From: JAQBDA01 sp963709875 | Lineage (GTDB): Bacteria > Chloroflexota > Anaerolineae > Anaerolineales > UBA4823 | Reading direction: 5' to 3' | Length of the DNA stretch: 64,000 nt | NCBI GenBank assembly: GCA_963709875.1 | Contig: CAVPYB010000014.1 | Coordinates: 459,304-523,303 of the forward strand | Shown here: piece after piece, positions 46,874-56,298 of the stretch | How positions within the stretch are numbered: the stretch's first letter is position 1 | How the letters are laid out: every line of letters begins with the position of its first letter | Made by a program: the position numbers and the translations under genes | The notes under the pieces: generated by a model | What the model saw: only the letters and a program-made list of their open reading frames with translations | The model's database searches: none | Told to the model about the DNA's origin: nothing

Positions 46874-49120
46874 TCATCGTGATGGCATCACCGTGCCGTA
46901 CTGGCGCAGGATGCGCTGCAGTGCCAGCAGCAGGGGACCGCGCAATTCGTAGCCCTGCTCGTTGAGGTCGCTCAGACCGAGGTAGATATGCTCCCGGCAG
47001 CGCCGGGTCAGGCCCAGGACCAGCTGGCTGAGGGAGCGGATGGCAGCCGCCTGCTCGTCGTCTGTCGTCCAGGCCTTGCCTGCTGTCCAGCGGCGGGTGA
47101 GCACGTGCGGGTGGGTCAGCGGCTGGTACAGGCGCTCGAACCAGGCCTGGCTGCCGGCATCCAGCCAGAACTGGACAGCCACAGGTCGGTTGCTCATTAA
47201 AAAGGTATAGGCGGGTGCCAGCAGGACTGCCCCGACCTGCGCGGTGTCCTCCTCTCGCAGCGATTGCCAGGAGCGGATGTACTGTGCAGCGATGACTCCG
47301 TCCTGCACCATGAGCAGGTACTCCCTGCCCAGCGGGACGTTTTCCTGTGCCAGCGTATCTCCGACTGCCAGGCGGAACTTTTGGATCGATTCGATCAGGT
47401 TGGCTGCCACCTCACCGGCAATGAAGCTGCGGCTGTACTCGCCCGAGGTATCATCGCCGATGAAACCGCCGATAAAATCGCCGTGAAAGCCAAACCCGGG
47501 CTGGGAGAGCACCTCGCCGAACAACCGGCTGAGGAAGTGGTCCAGCTCGAGTGCAGGCGCCTGGCGGTACTCATCGATCCACAGGCGCAGGCGCTCGAAG
47601 CGCTCGCCCAGGAGATAGGTGATGCGCGTCTGCATCTCCGGTCGGATCAGGTCGAAGGAGGACAGGGAGGCTTCACCCTGATTGCTGCGGTAGACGATAT
47701 CAACTAGCAGCTGGGCGCGCACCAGGTCCAGACCGCTGACCGCTTGCAGCAAGGCGTACACCAGGTCGGGTTTGGCGGGTGCCAGATCCCACTCCGGGTG
47801 TGCCAGCGCGGCCAGGCTTAGCAGACAGCGCGCAGCTGGTTCTTCACGCAGGGAGCGGGAGGGGCGGTGGGAGCGGTAGGGTATCCCGTAGCCGTCCAGA
47901 CGGTTGGTCAGTGCGAAACGCAGCGCATCGGACAGGTAAGGCGCCAGCACGGCGATCTCTCCGGGTGGGATGCCATCTTCGTGCACCAGTGCGGCGATCC
48001 GGGCCGCCACCCAGTCGATCATCTGCGGGAAGAAGCGCTGGCTCTGGCGATCGCCTTCGGAGCCGCTATGCCCGGCGCTGTCGCGGGTGCTGTCGTATGT
48101 AATCGCCTCCAGGGGAGACGGCGTGGCTCCAGCTTCGCCAGAGTCCTGAAGGGATGTGTTAGGCCGGTAGTACAGGGCATCTACCAGCGCCTGCGCCAGC
48201 ACCTGCGCTGCGGGAGAGGCGACGAATGAACGCTCCAGCGTGACCTGTTGGGAGCACAGCTCCTTCAGCCGGTAGGCGCTCTGCGGATCGGCGCCCAGGA
48301 ACTGCCGGTAGCCGGCATCCTGGTCGAAGACAACCAGGGCTGAATCGCAGTCCGGCAGCCATTCCAGCAGCAGGTCGTGGGCAGCTGGGGTGTCCTCCTC
48401 GATATTATCGACGATCAGGTGGCGGTAGGTGCGCTGCAGGTAGTCCCGGCACAGCGGCTGCGTCCACAGATGGTGTTGAAAAATTTCCATCTGCAGGGAG
48501 AAATCCAGCAGGTTGTGTGCCAGGCAGTACTCGCGGAACAGGCTGGCGCAGCTCTGGGCATCCGCGTACACACGCGCCTGCCCGGGATCACCGGCCCAGG
48601 CAGCCTGCAGGCGTTCTCCGATCTCCGTATGCGGGAAGCCGACCACGGCGGATTTGTTCAGGTTGTCGATGATCTGGCTGTACAGGCGGTTGCGCTCGAT
48701 GGTCACCGAGTCGAAGTAGCCCTGATCCAGCAGCGGGCGCACCAGGTGGGCCATATAATACTGGGCGGTCTCAAGGGTCAGGAAGGTGGGTGGGCGGTCG
48801 GGATGGGCGAAGCCAGCTTCTGCGCTGACCAGCGGCCAGAAAAGATCGACCATGCGTCGTGCCAGCCCTCCAATGGTGACTACGGTTACCAACCCGCCGG
48901 CGGTGACGCCCGGAGTCTGCAGCGCCTGGTAGTAAGGTTCAGCCAGCGTACGCTGCGGGACGACCAGCAGGATGCTGCTTCCGGGCACGCCGGCTTGCAT
49001 CAGGTACAGCATGCGCTCGACAGCCGCGGTGGTTTTACCGCAGCCTGCCGGACCTTCGAGAAAGAGGCAGGCATCCAGGGGCGCTTCGATGATGTTCAAC
49101 TGGTCGGGGGTGAGGTTCAT
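46874..49120 (-). CDS. AddB/RecC-like helicase subunit
   Basis: A 748-residue protein with motif I LEGPAGCGKTTAAVERML and a degenerate motif II (RHLIVDNIEEDTPAAH: Asp-Asn-Ile-Glu-Glu), as in AddB-type subunits that no longer drive translocation strongly. Then come AQVLAQALVDALYY and EIAVLAPYLSDALRFALTN, corresponding to the motif IV region, and a later C-terminal part without Cys cluster or nuclease core. The missing C-terminal nuclease of AddB is encoded separately at 43654-44494. The ATG at 49120 follows an upstream region with no other start signal. It leads a three-gene end-resection unit. Confidence 0.8.
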   Translation of the reverse strand: MNLTPDQLNIIEAPLDACLFLEGPAGCGKTTAAVERMLYLMQAGVPGSSILLVVPQRTLAEPYYQALQTPGVTAGGLVTVVTIGGLARRMVDLFWPLVSAEAGFAHPDRPPTFLTLETAQYYMAHLVRPLLDQGYFDSVTIERNRLYSQIIDNLNKSAVVGFPHTEIGERLQAAWAGDPGQARVYADAQSCASLFREYCLAHNLLDFSLQMEIFQHHLWTQPLCRDYLQRTYRHLIVDNIEEDTPAAHDLLLEWLPDCDSALVVFDQDAGYRQFLGADPQSAYRLKELCSQQVTLERSFVASPAAQVLAQALVDALYYRPNTSLQDSGEAGATPSPLEAITYDSTRDSAGHSGSEGDRQSQRFFPQMIDWVAARIAALVHEDGIPPGEIAVLAPYLSDALRFALTNRLDGYGIPYRSHRPSRSLREEPAARCLLSLAALAHPEWDLAPAKPDLVYALLQAVSGLDLVRAQLLVDIVYRSNQGEASLSSFDLIRPEMQTRITYLLGERFERLRLWIDEYRQAPALELDHFLSRLFGEVLSQPGFGFHGDFIGGFIGDDTSGEYSRSFIAGEVAANLIESIQKFRLAVGDTLAQENVPLGREYLLMVQDGVIAAQYIRSWQSLREEDTAQVGAVLLAPAYTFLMSNRPVAVQFWLDAGSQAWFERLYQPLTHPHVLTRRWTAGKAWTTDDEQAAAIRSLSQLVLGLTRRCREHIYLGLSDLNEQGYELRGPLLLALQRILRQYGTVMPSR

Positions 49121-49327
49121 ACTGGATACTATTTTCACACAGAATTGAAATTCGCACAAGTGTTCTGGTATGATTCGTTTTTGGATTCAAGCTCCTGATT
49201 ATACCGCTGCAGCGTATAGATCGTCCCTTGCCAGATGAGCATTTATCTGCTAGATTTAATTCAGCTGCCGGAAAATGAGGTTCGACCGGCAATTCAAGCT
49301 TCTGTTAGAATATTTTTATCGCAGATC

Positions 49328-49352
49328 TTGGTCAATTTACCAAATCGACCAA
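49328..49352. promoter_or_regulatory. Palindromic operator before the ABC-2 exporter genes
   Basis: Two 11-bp arms, TTGGTCAATTT (49328-49338) and AAATCGACCAA (49342-49352), are inverted copies with one mismatch around ACC. The site ends 19 bp before the ATG at 49372. Upstream, TTCGAC (49281-49286) and TAGAAT (49305-49310) could be a weak promoter. No regulator gene adjoins, so the binding protein is unknown. Confidence 0.55.
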
Positions 49353-49371
49353 CAGAATTAAGGAGCTGCCC

Positions 49372-50337
49372 ATGAGCGATATTCCCGGTCATGTCATCGA
49401 TACGCGCGGGCTGAGCAAGGCTTTCGATGGAGTCCAGGCGCTGCAGGACCTTGACCTGCACGTGCCGAAGAACTCGATCTTTGGCTTTTTAGGCCCGAAC
49501 GGCGCCGGAAAGACGACCACCATCAAGCTGCTGCTGGGATTGATCCAGCCCACTGCCGGGGGTGGTAACGTCTTTGGCATGGATATCCAGAAAGAGAGCG
49601 TGGAGATCCGCAGCCGGGTGGGATACCTGCCGCAGGACCCGCGCTTCTACGAGCACCTGACCGCCCGCCAGACGCTGCGCTTCGCGGCGGGTTTCTTCTT
49701 CAAGGGTCCCAAGACAGCCATCGAAGAGCGGGTCGAGGAGATGCTGGAGCTGGTCGAGCTGGAGGATAAAGCCGACCGCCCGATCAAGGGCTTTTCGGGC
49801 GGCGAGCGGCAGCGCCTAGGTCTGGCGCAGGCTCAGGTGAACTACCCTGACCTGCTGATCCTGGACGAACCCGCTGCCTCGCTCGACCCGATGGGCAGGC
49901 ACGACATCTTGGAGCTGATGGAGCGGCTGCGTAAATACACCACGGTGTTCTACTCGACCCATATCCTGGACGATGTGCAGAAGGTCAGCGATACGGTCGC
50001 CATTTTGAATAAAGGCAGCCTGGTCAGCCAGGGTCCCATCGAAGCGCTGCTGGCAGGCAGCGAAGGTCCGGCTTACAGCCTGACCCTGACCGGTGCCACG
50101 GCTCAGCTTCAGGAACAGGTTGGGAGCCAGCCGTGGGTGAGCAGCCTGCAATCCAGCCAGACCAAGGACGGCAGCGATCTATGGATCGTATCGGTCAACG
50201 AGCCCGCGGCTGCTGAGGCACAGCTGCTGCGCATGGTGCTGGCTGAGCCGCAGACGCGCGTGCTGGATTTCCGCCGCCGCACCTATGAACTTGAAGATAT
50301 ATTCATGCAGATCGTGGAGGGAAGCTATGTCCGGTAA
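49372..50337 (+). CDS. ABC transporter ATP-binding protein (ABC-2 type exporter)
   Basis: A 321-residue ATPase with Walker A FLGPNGAGKTTTIKLLLGL, Q-loop VGYLPQDPRFYEHLT, signature FSGGERQRLGLAQ, Walker B LLILDEPAASLDP and H-loop FYSTHILDD. The C-terminal about 100 residues form the extra domain typical of CcmA/NodI-type subunits. With the membrane protein encoded next it would export a drug, lipid or polymer. AAGGAG precedes the ATG, and a palindrome lies upstream. Its last 11 bp overlap the permease gene. Confidence 0.93.
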   Translation: MSDIPGHVIDTRGLSKAFDGVQALQDLDLHVPKNSIFGFLGPNGAGKTTTIKLLLGLIQPTAGGGNVFGMDIQKESVEIRSRVGYLPQDPRFYEHLTARQTLRFAAGFFFKGPKTAIEERVEEMLELVELEDKADRPIKGFSGGERQRLGLAQAQVNYPDLLILDEPAASLDPMGRHDILELMERLRKYTTVFYSTHILDDVQKVSDTVAILNKGSLVSQGPIEALLAGSEGPAYSLTLTGATAQLQEQVGSQPWVSSLQSSQTKDGSDLWIVSVNEPAAAEAQLLRMVLAEPQTRVLDFRRRTYELEDIFMQIVEGSYVR

Positions 50338-51143
50338 CAGCGCATTTGTGATCCGCCAGGGCCGCGGCTGGCAGCGCGGTCTGGATAACTTCTTGAGGGC
50401 AGAGCTTACAGCCTGGTTCGGCACGCGTACCTGGATGACCCACTTCTTGATCTGGGTCGGGATGATCGATGGGATCTTGCTGGCGACCATGCTGAGCATC
50501 TCGCGCGAAGCTGGTGCCTCCGGCTCGATGGAAGCTGCCCAGACCGGAGGCATGCTGTACAGCATCTTCACCGGTTTGTTCGCTGCGGTAGGGGTAGTCA
50601 TCGTGATGCAGGATGCGATCGTCGGTGAGAAGCTGTCCGGCACCGCCGCCTGGGTGCTCTCCAAGCCGGTCTCGCGGCGCATCTTTCGTGCTGACCAAGC
50701 TGTTCGGCAATATGGCGGGCATCCTGGTGATGATGGTCTTGGTGCCCGGGCTTATCGCCTACGTGCTGATCTCTCAAATCGGGGTGGGAGAGTGGCTGCC
50801 TTTGCTCTCCTTCCTGGCTGCGATGGGGTGCCTGGGAGTGGCGCTGATCTTTTTCCAGACCTTTACTTTGATGCTTGGCACATTGTTCAACAGCCGCGGG
50901 GCGGTGATCGGGCTGGCGCTGGCGCTGCTGTTCGGTCAGCAGTTCATCACCCAGATGCTGCCGTTCCTGTTGAATGTGCTGCCAGTTGGCATCTTCCTTC
51001 CCAGAGATGGGGAGCCGACGATCGTCAGCGCCTTGATCTTCGGGCAGCCGGTGCCTTCGTTAGCCCCCGTGCTGTGGAGCGCAGGGTTGAGCGTGCTGTT
51101 CGTGCTGGTCAGCCTGTGGCGTTTCGAGCGGACGGAGCTATAG
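50327..51143 (+). CDS. ABC-2 type permease; one frameshift
   Basis: The ATG at 50327 (MSGNSAFVIRQGRGW) overlaps the ATPase gene. A soluble start is followed by helices (HFLIWVGMIDGILLATML; GGMLYSIFTGLFAAVGVVIV), then GEKLSGTAAWVLSKPVSR, a motif seen in ABC-2 permeases. The frame changes near 50690 and continues with SFVLTKLFGNMAGILVMMVL and four more helices to the stop at 51143. The joined protein is about 272 residues with six helices. It overlaps the convergent nucleotidyltransferase gene by 6 bp. Confidence 0.88.
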
Positions 51144-51989
51144 CTCGCTGATCCAGGCCGCGATCTGCTCCTCGTTGAGCAGACGGTCATAGTTCTGGAT
51201 AGCCGCGACCTCGTCTGCCAGCCGGTGGTACAGCGCTGCCGTCGCCAGCAGCGCACGTTTGAGATCGGCCTGGTCGTAGGCAGCAAATGTTCCGGGCAGT
51301 GCTGATCCAGCTCGGTCTTCAGCTAAGTCCGCCAGGCAGCGACCCTCATACCATATATCCCGCTCAGTTCCATAAACCGCCATGGCATGCCATTCCAGCA
51401 TGGTTAGCAGGCAGGCTTTCAGCTCGCTGTCGCAAGCCTGCTTGGCGCGCCACAAGTCGTTTCGTTGCACCAGGCGGGCAGCTTTGGCTGCCACGATCCA
51501 GAAATGGGCCTCGGCGTTCTGAAATTCGTCCTGTGTAGGCAGCGCTGGCACCTTCTTCACAGAGGGCAGATAAGGTTCATCGCCCGCTATACCGGTCTTA
51601 TCGAACAAGACCCGCAGCCCGCGCTGGAAGACGTTCTGGAAGGTAAAATCCGCCAGCATCTGCGGCAGGCCATGCCGGTCCCCAGGCTGCACCGGTACGA
51701 AGACGATATCGACTTTCAGCCCGCCGGCGTACAGGGCGAACCATTCCGGGTAGCCGCTGCCGGTATGGTAGAGCCGGGCAGCCCACAGATCGCCGAATTC
51801 ATCCAGCCAGACGCTGTCTTCCATATAGCTTTGAGGGGAATTGGTGAACAGGATCAGGTCCAGGTCCGACCATTGGTCTGCTGTGCCGTCCAGGCGGGCG
51901 CGCGAGCCGACCACCACTCCGGCGAGCAGGTCTGCACGGGCATTTGCCCAGGCGAGGATGCGGGCTTCGAACGGTTCGTAGGCGTCCAT
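51138..51989 (-). CDS. Nucleotidyltransferase, aminoglycoside 6-adenylyltransferase-like
   Basis: A 283-residue protein. The nucleotidyltransferase motif is VVVGSRARLDGTADQWSDLD (Gly-Ser, then Asp-x-Asp for metal) and the third acid residue is in GLKVDIVFVP. The C-terminal helical half (AEAHFWIVAAKAARLVQRND, then LKACLLTMLEWHAMAVYG) matches the streptomycin adenylyltransferase (AadE/ANT(6)) fold. It would transfer AMP to an aminoglycoside or related substrate; many chromosomal homologues have no proven resistance role. The ATG at 51989 is preferred; upstream sequence looks non-coding. Confidence 0.82.
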   Translation of the reverse strand: MDAYEPFEARILAWANARADLLAGVVVGSRARLDGTADQWSDLDLILFTNSPQSYMEDSVWLDEFGDLWAARLYHTGSGYPEWFALYAGGLKVDIVFVPVQPGDRHGLPQMLADFTFQNVFQRGLRVLFDKTGIAGDEPYLPSVKKVPALPTQDEFQNAEAHFWIVAAKAARLVQRNDLWRAKQACDSELKACLLTMLEWHAMAVYGTERDIWYEGRCLADLAEDRAGSALPGTFAAYDQADLKRALLATAALYHRLADEVAAIQNYDRLLNEEQIAAWISEL

Positions 51990-52084
51990 AAGTTTTCCGG
52001 ATATATTGAGATTATCCCGTGTTGAGATAATAATTACGCTGGGATTCCCCATAACAGTTGCTGCGAAATGGTTATTTTGCTGGA

Positions 52085-52112
52085 TTGACAGGATGCTGCA
52101 TTTGATTATAAT
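52085..52112 (+). promoter_or_regulatory. Near-perfect sigma-70 promoter
   Basis: TTGACA (52085-52090) and TATAAT (52107-52112) are separated by 16 bp, both hexamers matching consensus. The transcription start would be near 52120 and the ATG of the lipoprotein gene at 52157 follows, behind GAGGTGGG. High, unregulated expression is likely. Confidence 0.8.
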
Positions 52113-52156
52113 GCGATAATTTGCAGGATAAATCTCAATAAACCGCGAGGTGGGAC

Positions 52157-53904
52157 ATGAAGTACAGGATCTTGATTTTTGTAATTTCAGCATTTCTTAT
52201 GGTCTCAGCCTGCCAGGCTGCTCCCGAGCCAACTGCCGTCGAACCTCAGACAAAAAGTGCCAGTCAGGAAAACATGCCAAGCAAACTAGACCTATCTGCG
52301 ATTTCCTTCCGCGATATCCCCGACGCCGTCGGCATCAGTGTCGCTTTAGACCAGGCGAACAGCACTGAAGCGGTCATCCCCGTTGAAGGAGGTTCGATCA
52401 GCGCCACCGGAGCAGATGGTACCAGATATGATCTGGAGATACCCGCCGATGCGCTGTCGAATGAGACCCGTATAAAGATAACCCCGGTCAGCAGCGTCAG
52501 TGATATGCCGTTTGGCGGTGAGCTGAGCAACGCAGTCCACCTCGAGCCTGAAGGGTTATTTTTCAATAATTTTGCCATCCTGACCATCACTCCTGCTCAG
52601 GAGATTCCAATCGATCAGCAGATATTCTTCGGTTATGAGGGCGACGGGCAGAACCTGGTATTTGCCCCGCCGGTGGTTGATGCAAGGGAGATAAAAATCC
52701 AGATACTGCATTTCAGCGGGTATGGAGTGACGAAGGGATTTCTTGCAGATACCGAACCAGTACGCCAACGCCTGGGTGGAGATGCCGAGGCGAGAATACA
52801 AAGCCAGGTAGCTGAATATCTCAGCCGGGAGCGCCAGCGCCAGCTGCTAGGTCAGAATGACTCCGGCGCCGAGCCGCTTGATTTTGAAGATTATTTCCGG
52901 CAATATGAAGAACAGGTGGTCAAGCCGCGCGTAGCTGCAGCCGGCGAGAGCTGTGCAGCCGGTCGTCTGGCGCTGCAGACCGTACTGGGACTGGAACGCC
53001 AGCGCCAATTGTTGGGCTATGGCGATGGAGGGAAGCTCCTTCAGCCTGGAAATGGCGGACTTGATGAAAACCGTGGCAGTAGTCTGCGTACAAGAGGAAT
53101 ATGAACTGTGCGTCGAGCAGCACATCATCCACCGCATGATCCCGGTCTGGTTGGGGTTGGAGCGCCAGTACCAGCTGCTGGGCATTGCGGACGTCACAGC
53201 AGAGCCTGAGGAGCTGAAACTGGCCCGCGATTTAACCCAGAAGTGCCTGACCTTTGAGCTGCATTTTGAGTCAGATGCCAATTTCGATGACGGTGGGGGC
53301 GGTGGTTACGAGTTCGACCGTCAATGCCAAGGTCAAGCTGCAGTTCATTCCGGAGGAGATCAAGATCAAAGGCCAATCTGCCTTGGTCAACGACGCCTTC
53401 GAGTTCAGACAACCTGGCTGCAGTGTGACTTCCAATCGTGGGGGATCGTCGTTCGATGGCATCAGCCTGGTATATGAAACAGACACCTATTCGCCAGCCG
53501 ATGAACTGGGATACGTGCGAGATTACCATCTGATCTACTGGCCCAGTACTACCAGCGAGAGTTTTACTATGACCTGCGAAGACAGCCCAACTTATACGAG
53601 CCCACCAACCGGGTTTTGGAGCGGCCTGTACCTGCTGCTGCATTATTCTGAGCTTGATCAGGGAGACGGTTCGAGCCCGAGCTCCCCTCCGGTGCCGGAT
53701 ATGTCCGGCATGATGGATGATTCTGGGTTTGGCGCGCCTGTAATCTCAATGCCCCAGATAGCATCGGGCGGCGGCTATGTCGCCAAGGATTGGGAGATTC
53801 AGAGCGGTGACTATCTGGCCAAGAAAGAATGGATCAAAGTAGATGCCGGTCTGGGCTTGGACGAGGCCGGCTCATTGAAACTCTACCATCGTCCAGGGAA
53901 TTGA
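52157..53904 (+). CDS. Secreted lipoprotein with ZU5-like domain and QLLG repeats; two frameshifts
   Basis: Frames join near 53020 and 53280 to a protein of about 580 residues. A lipobox (ISAFLMVSACQA) is followed by a ZU5-like domain (GGSISATGADGTRYDLEIPA, LSNETRIKITPV, LEPEGLFFNNFAILTITP). A helical middle carries three copies of a short motif: RERQRQLLG, LERQRQLLG and LERQYQLLG, spaced by 50-70 residues. The C-terminal part is Gly/Ser/Pro-rich with beta strands (GQSALVNDAFEFRQPGCSVT). It is probably surface-exposed. The function is unknown; the repeats suggest a ligand- or protein-binding tandem unit. Confidence 0.78.
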
Positions 53905-53957
53905 TACCCCTGACTGGACGAGCTGCTGACATCTGCAGGACAAACCGATTCATATAT

Positions 53958-53988
53958 TATGCCCCATGGGTAGTGCTCATGGGGCATA
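53958..53988. terminator. Shared hairpin between convergent genes
   Basis: TATGCCCCATG (53958-53968) and CATGGGGCATA (53978-53988) form an 11-bp perfect stem with a 9-nt loop. The stop codon of the minus-strand FG-GAP gene lies in its second arm. Neither side has a long T-run, so it may act as a weak bidirectional terminator or 3' RNA protector. Confidence 0.5.
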
Positions 53989-55998
53989 CTTGTAGTTGAT
54001 TTGTGGTAGCAGCAGACTATAACCACCGATAAAAGTCACAGTCTGCCGTTGGTATATCTCTCCCAGACCGTCGGAGATCTCTGCGACATTCGTGACCGGC
54101 TGGGGTGAGGTGAGGCCGCTATCGATTGCGGCATCGAACTGGATCACCACCGGCGTCCCTCCGGGGACTGTGCCCTGCCAGGTGACAACGCCGCCGAGAT
54201 GCTGCACAGACCCGGCGGAGGCGCTCAGCCCACCGGCAAAGCTGACCTGCAGCGGCAGGGTGTCGGTCATCACCACGCTCTCCAAAGCCGGACCCGGGTT
54301 GCGCAGGGTGATGGTGTAGTGCAGCGAGTCGCCGGGCGAGGCCAGGAAGCGATCCACCGTTTTCGTAGAGGCGTGCAGGTTGCCCTGCAAGATCGAGCCG
54401 CTGCGCTGGTAGTTGCCGCGCCCGGTGCCCCACAGCACGCGTGCCTGGGATGTCCCTGGAAGATCGTATGCCACGATCCCACTTTGGGAGGTGTTGACCA
54501 CGACTTCCAGGTTGGGGTCGCCGTCGATATCCGCCAGGGTTGGGGCAGGCAGACCTCCATTCCAGCTGGGGCTGCCGTAAGCGGGGGGCAGTGTTACCTG
54601 GTGCAGCAGGTTGCCGAGATAATCGACGATGTACAGCTTCCCGGACTGGTAAGATCCTTTTTGCGGCCAGGAGGTAAAGATCACCTCGGCAAGCCCGTTG
54701 TTGTCCAGGTCTGCTATCACCGGTTCCGAGGCGAAGTAGATCGTGCTGCCGGAGAGGTCGGTTACTTCGAAAGGCCAATTGCCGTGCTCTGTCTTATCCA
54801 GCCAGAAGGCGTGCACGCGCCCGTCGTAAGACGAGTAGACGATCTCCAGGTTCCCGTCCCCATCCAGGTCGGCGACGGCCGGGTTGGGCTGGTTGCTCTC
54901 GATGAAGTCGTAGTCTTCGCTGAGCGGGGCGCCGGTATCCCACGGAATGCTGCGCCAGTCGTAGCCGGAGGCGTTGAAGCGGCTGCGGTCGGCATTGAAG
55001 ATGAAGACCCCATTGTAGCGGCTGGGGTAGCCGGAGATGCAGTCATAGACATTGCCGATCACCACCGCCTCGTTTGCTCCATCGGCGTTGACATCCGCGA
55101 TCAGGGATGGGGTATGGGCGAAGTTGGGCCGGTAGCGCTCAGCGCGTGAGTCGCCCGCCTGGCAGGTGCCCCAGCCGCGCAGCTCGATATCCAGGCTCTC
55201 CCAGACACCGACCTTGCCCCAATCTTTGCCGCCATACATGGGGTTGGCGGGTATCTGCACGCCATTAGCTTCGTAGGCGCAGACGTAATGCACATCCGAT
55301 GGGACGACGATCTCACCCAGACCGTCGCCATCCAGGTCGCCCAGGGCGGCGGTGTCGTTGAACACACCATAAGCGTACCCGCTGTCGTTGGTCAGCTGCG
55401 GCCATCCCGGGCGCAGGCTGCCGTTGTGCTCGTAGACCCAGGTGTTTGTTTTGTTGTAAACCGCCCCGGTCACGATCACCTCCATCGTCCCGTCCTGGTC
55501 GAGGTCGTAGATCGAGAGACCGCGCAGCTCGTTGCTGGTGGGGCGCTGCGGCCAGCCGGGTTCGAAGTAGCCAGTGTGATCGTACACGGAGACGTAGCCC
55601 CCGCTGTGGGCAGTGATGATCTCCAGGTCGCCGTTGTCATCCAGGTCGGCGACCGCGATACCGGGCCATGTGCGCCCGACATTGCTGGCTCCCGGCTGGC
55701 TGCGGTCGTGCCCGGAGGCCATCTTCCATTCCACCTGCCCGGTGTCGCCATCCAACGCCCAGATCGAGTATGCGGAGGCGATGACTTCGGGCTTGCCATC
55801 CTTATCCAGGTCGGCAACCGCCGGGGACGAATACCAGCCCGTCTCACACCACGAGCTGTAGCAGCCGGCGTTCTGCCACTTGAGCTGGGGAGCCTGGAGC
55901 GGCGCGGTGGGGGATTGGGGGCTGCCGGATGCGGGCGAGGCGAACACCAGCAGGGTGAGCAGCGAGAGGTAAGTGCGGAGTTTTAAGGACGGGTGCAT
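53977..55998 (-). CDS. Secreted FG-GAP/VCBS beta-propeller protein with DUF11 domain
   Basis: A 673-residue exported protein: signal peptide (YLSLLTLLVFASPASG), then about seven FG-GAP/VCBS blades carrying calcium-loop motifs (VADLDKDGKPEVIA, VADLDDNGDLEIIT, YDLDQDGTMEVIV, GDLDGDGLGEIVV, ADVNADGANEAVV, ADLDGDGNLEIVY, ADLDNNGLAEVIF). The last about 120 residues are a DUF11 domain (LASPGDSLHYTITLRNPGP, MTDTLPLQVSFAGG). No sortase or C-terminal anchor is seen. It probably acts in extracellular binding or adhesion and needs Ca2+. Confidence 0.92.
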   Translation of the reverse strand: MHPSLKLRTYLSLLTLLVFASPASGSPQSPTAPLQAPQLKWQNAGCYSSWCETGWYSSPAVADLDKDGKPEVIASAYSIWALDGDTGQVEWKMASGHDRSQPGASNVGRTWPGIAVADLDDNGDLEIITAHSGGYVSVYDHTGYFEPGWPQRPTSNELRGLSIYDLDQDGTMEVIVTGAVYNKTNTWVYEHNGSLRPGWPQLTNDSGYAYGVFNDTAALGDLDGDGLGEIVVPSDVHYVCAYEANGVQIPANPMYGGKDWGKVGVWESLDIELRGWGTCQAGDSRAERYRPNFAHTPSLIADVNADGANEAVVIGNVYDCISGYPSRYNGVFIFNADRSRFNASGYDWRSIPWDTGAPLSEDYDFIESNQPNPAVADLDGDGNLEIVYSSYDGRVHAFWLDKTEHGNWPFEVTDLSGSTIYFASEPVIADLDNNGLAEVIFTSWPQKGSYQSGKLYIVDYLGNLLHQVTLPPAYGSPSWNGGLPAPTLADIDGDPNLEVVVNTSQSGIVAYDLPGTSQARVLWGTGRGNYQRSGSILQGNLHASTKTVDRFLASPGDSLHYTITLRNPGPALESVVMTDTLPLQVSFAGGLSASAGSVQHLGGVVTWQGTVPGGTPVVIQFDAAIDSGLTSPQPVTNVAEISDGLGEIYQRQTVTFIGGYSLLLPQINYKYAP

Positions 55999-56298
55999 CA
56001 GTGAGCCTCGTATTCTATTGGTTTGGTACAGGTAATCTCGTCATATATAAGTGACATACAACAATACTATACAGGATGGTGGGTTAAGATTGCCTTACAG
56101 TCTGGATAGGAAGATATTAAGCTTTACAGAATGCACGGGATGGAGGTGGATATACAGGATGGTAGAAGGTACACTGGGATGTAGACGGGTATATGTTTGA
56201 AGTAGGCACTCCCGTCAGCGATTTGCCTGATCTGGGATCGACTATAATAAACTTCAATCTGTATATCCTTTAATATCCTGTGTATCCTGTATATTTTC
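55999..56298. other. Intergenic stretch made of related short repeats
   Basis: No gene is supported. The stretch holds ATACAGGATGGT twice (about 56070 and 56152), related words (GAATGCACGGGATGGAGGTGG), and the inverse ATCCTGTATA near 56284-56293 just before the hydrolase start. The words could pair into large stem structures. It is AT-richer than its surroundings. Confidence 0.5.
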
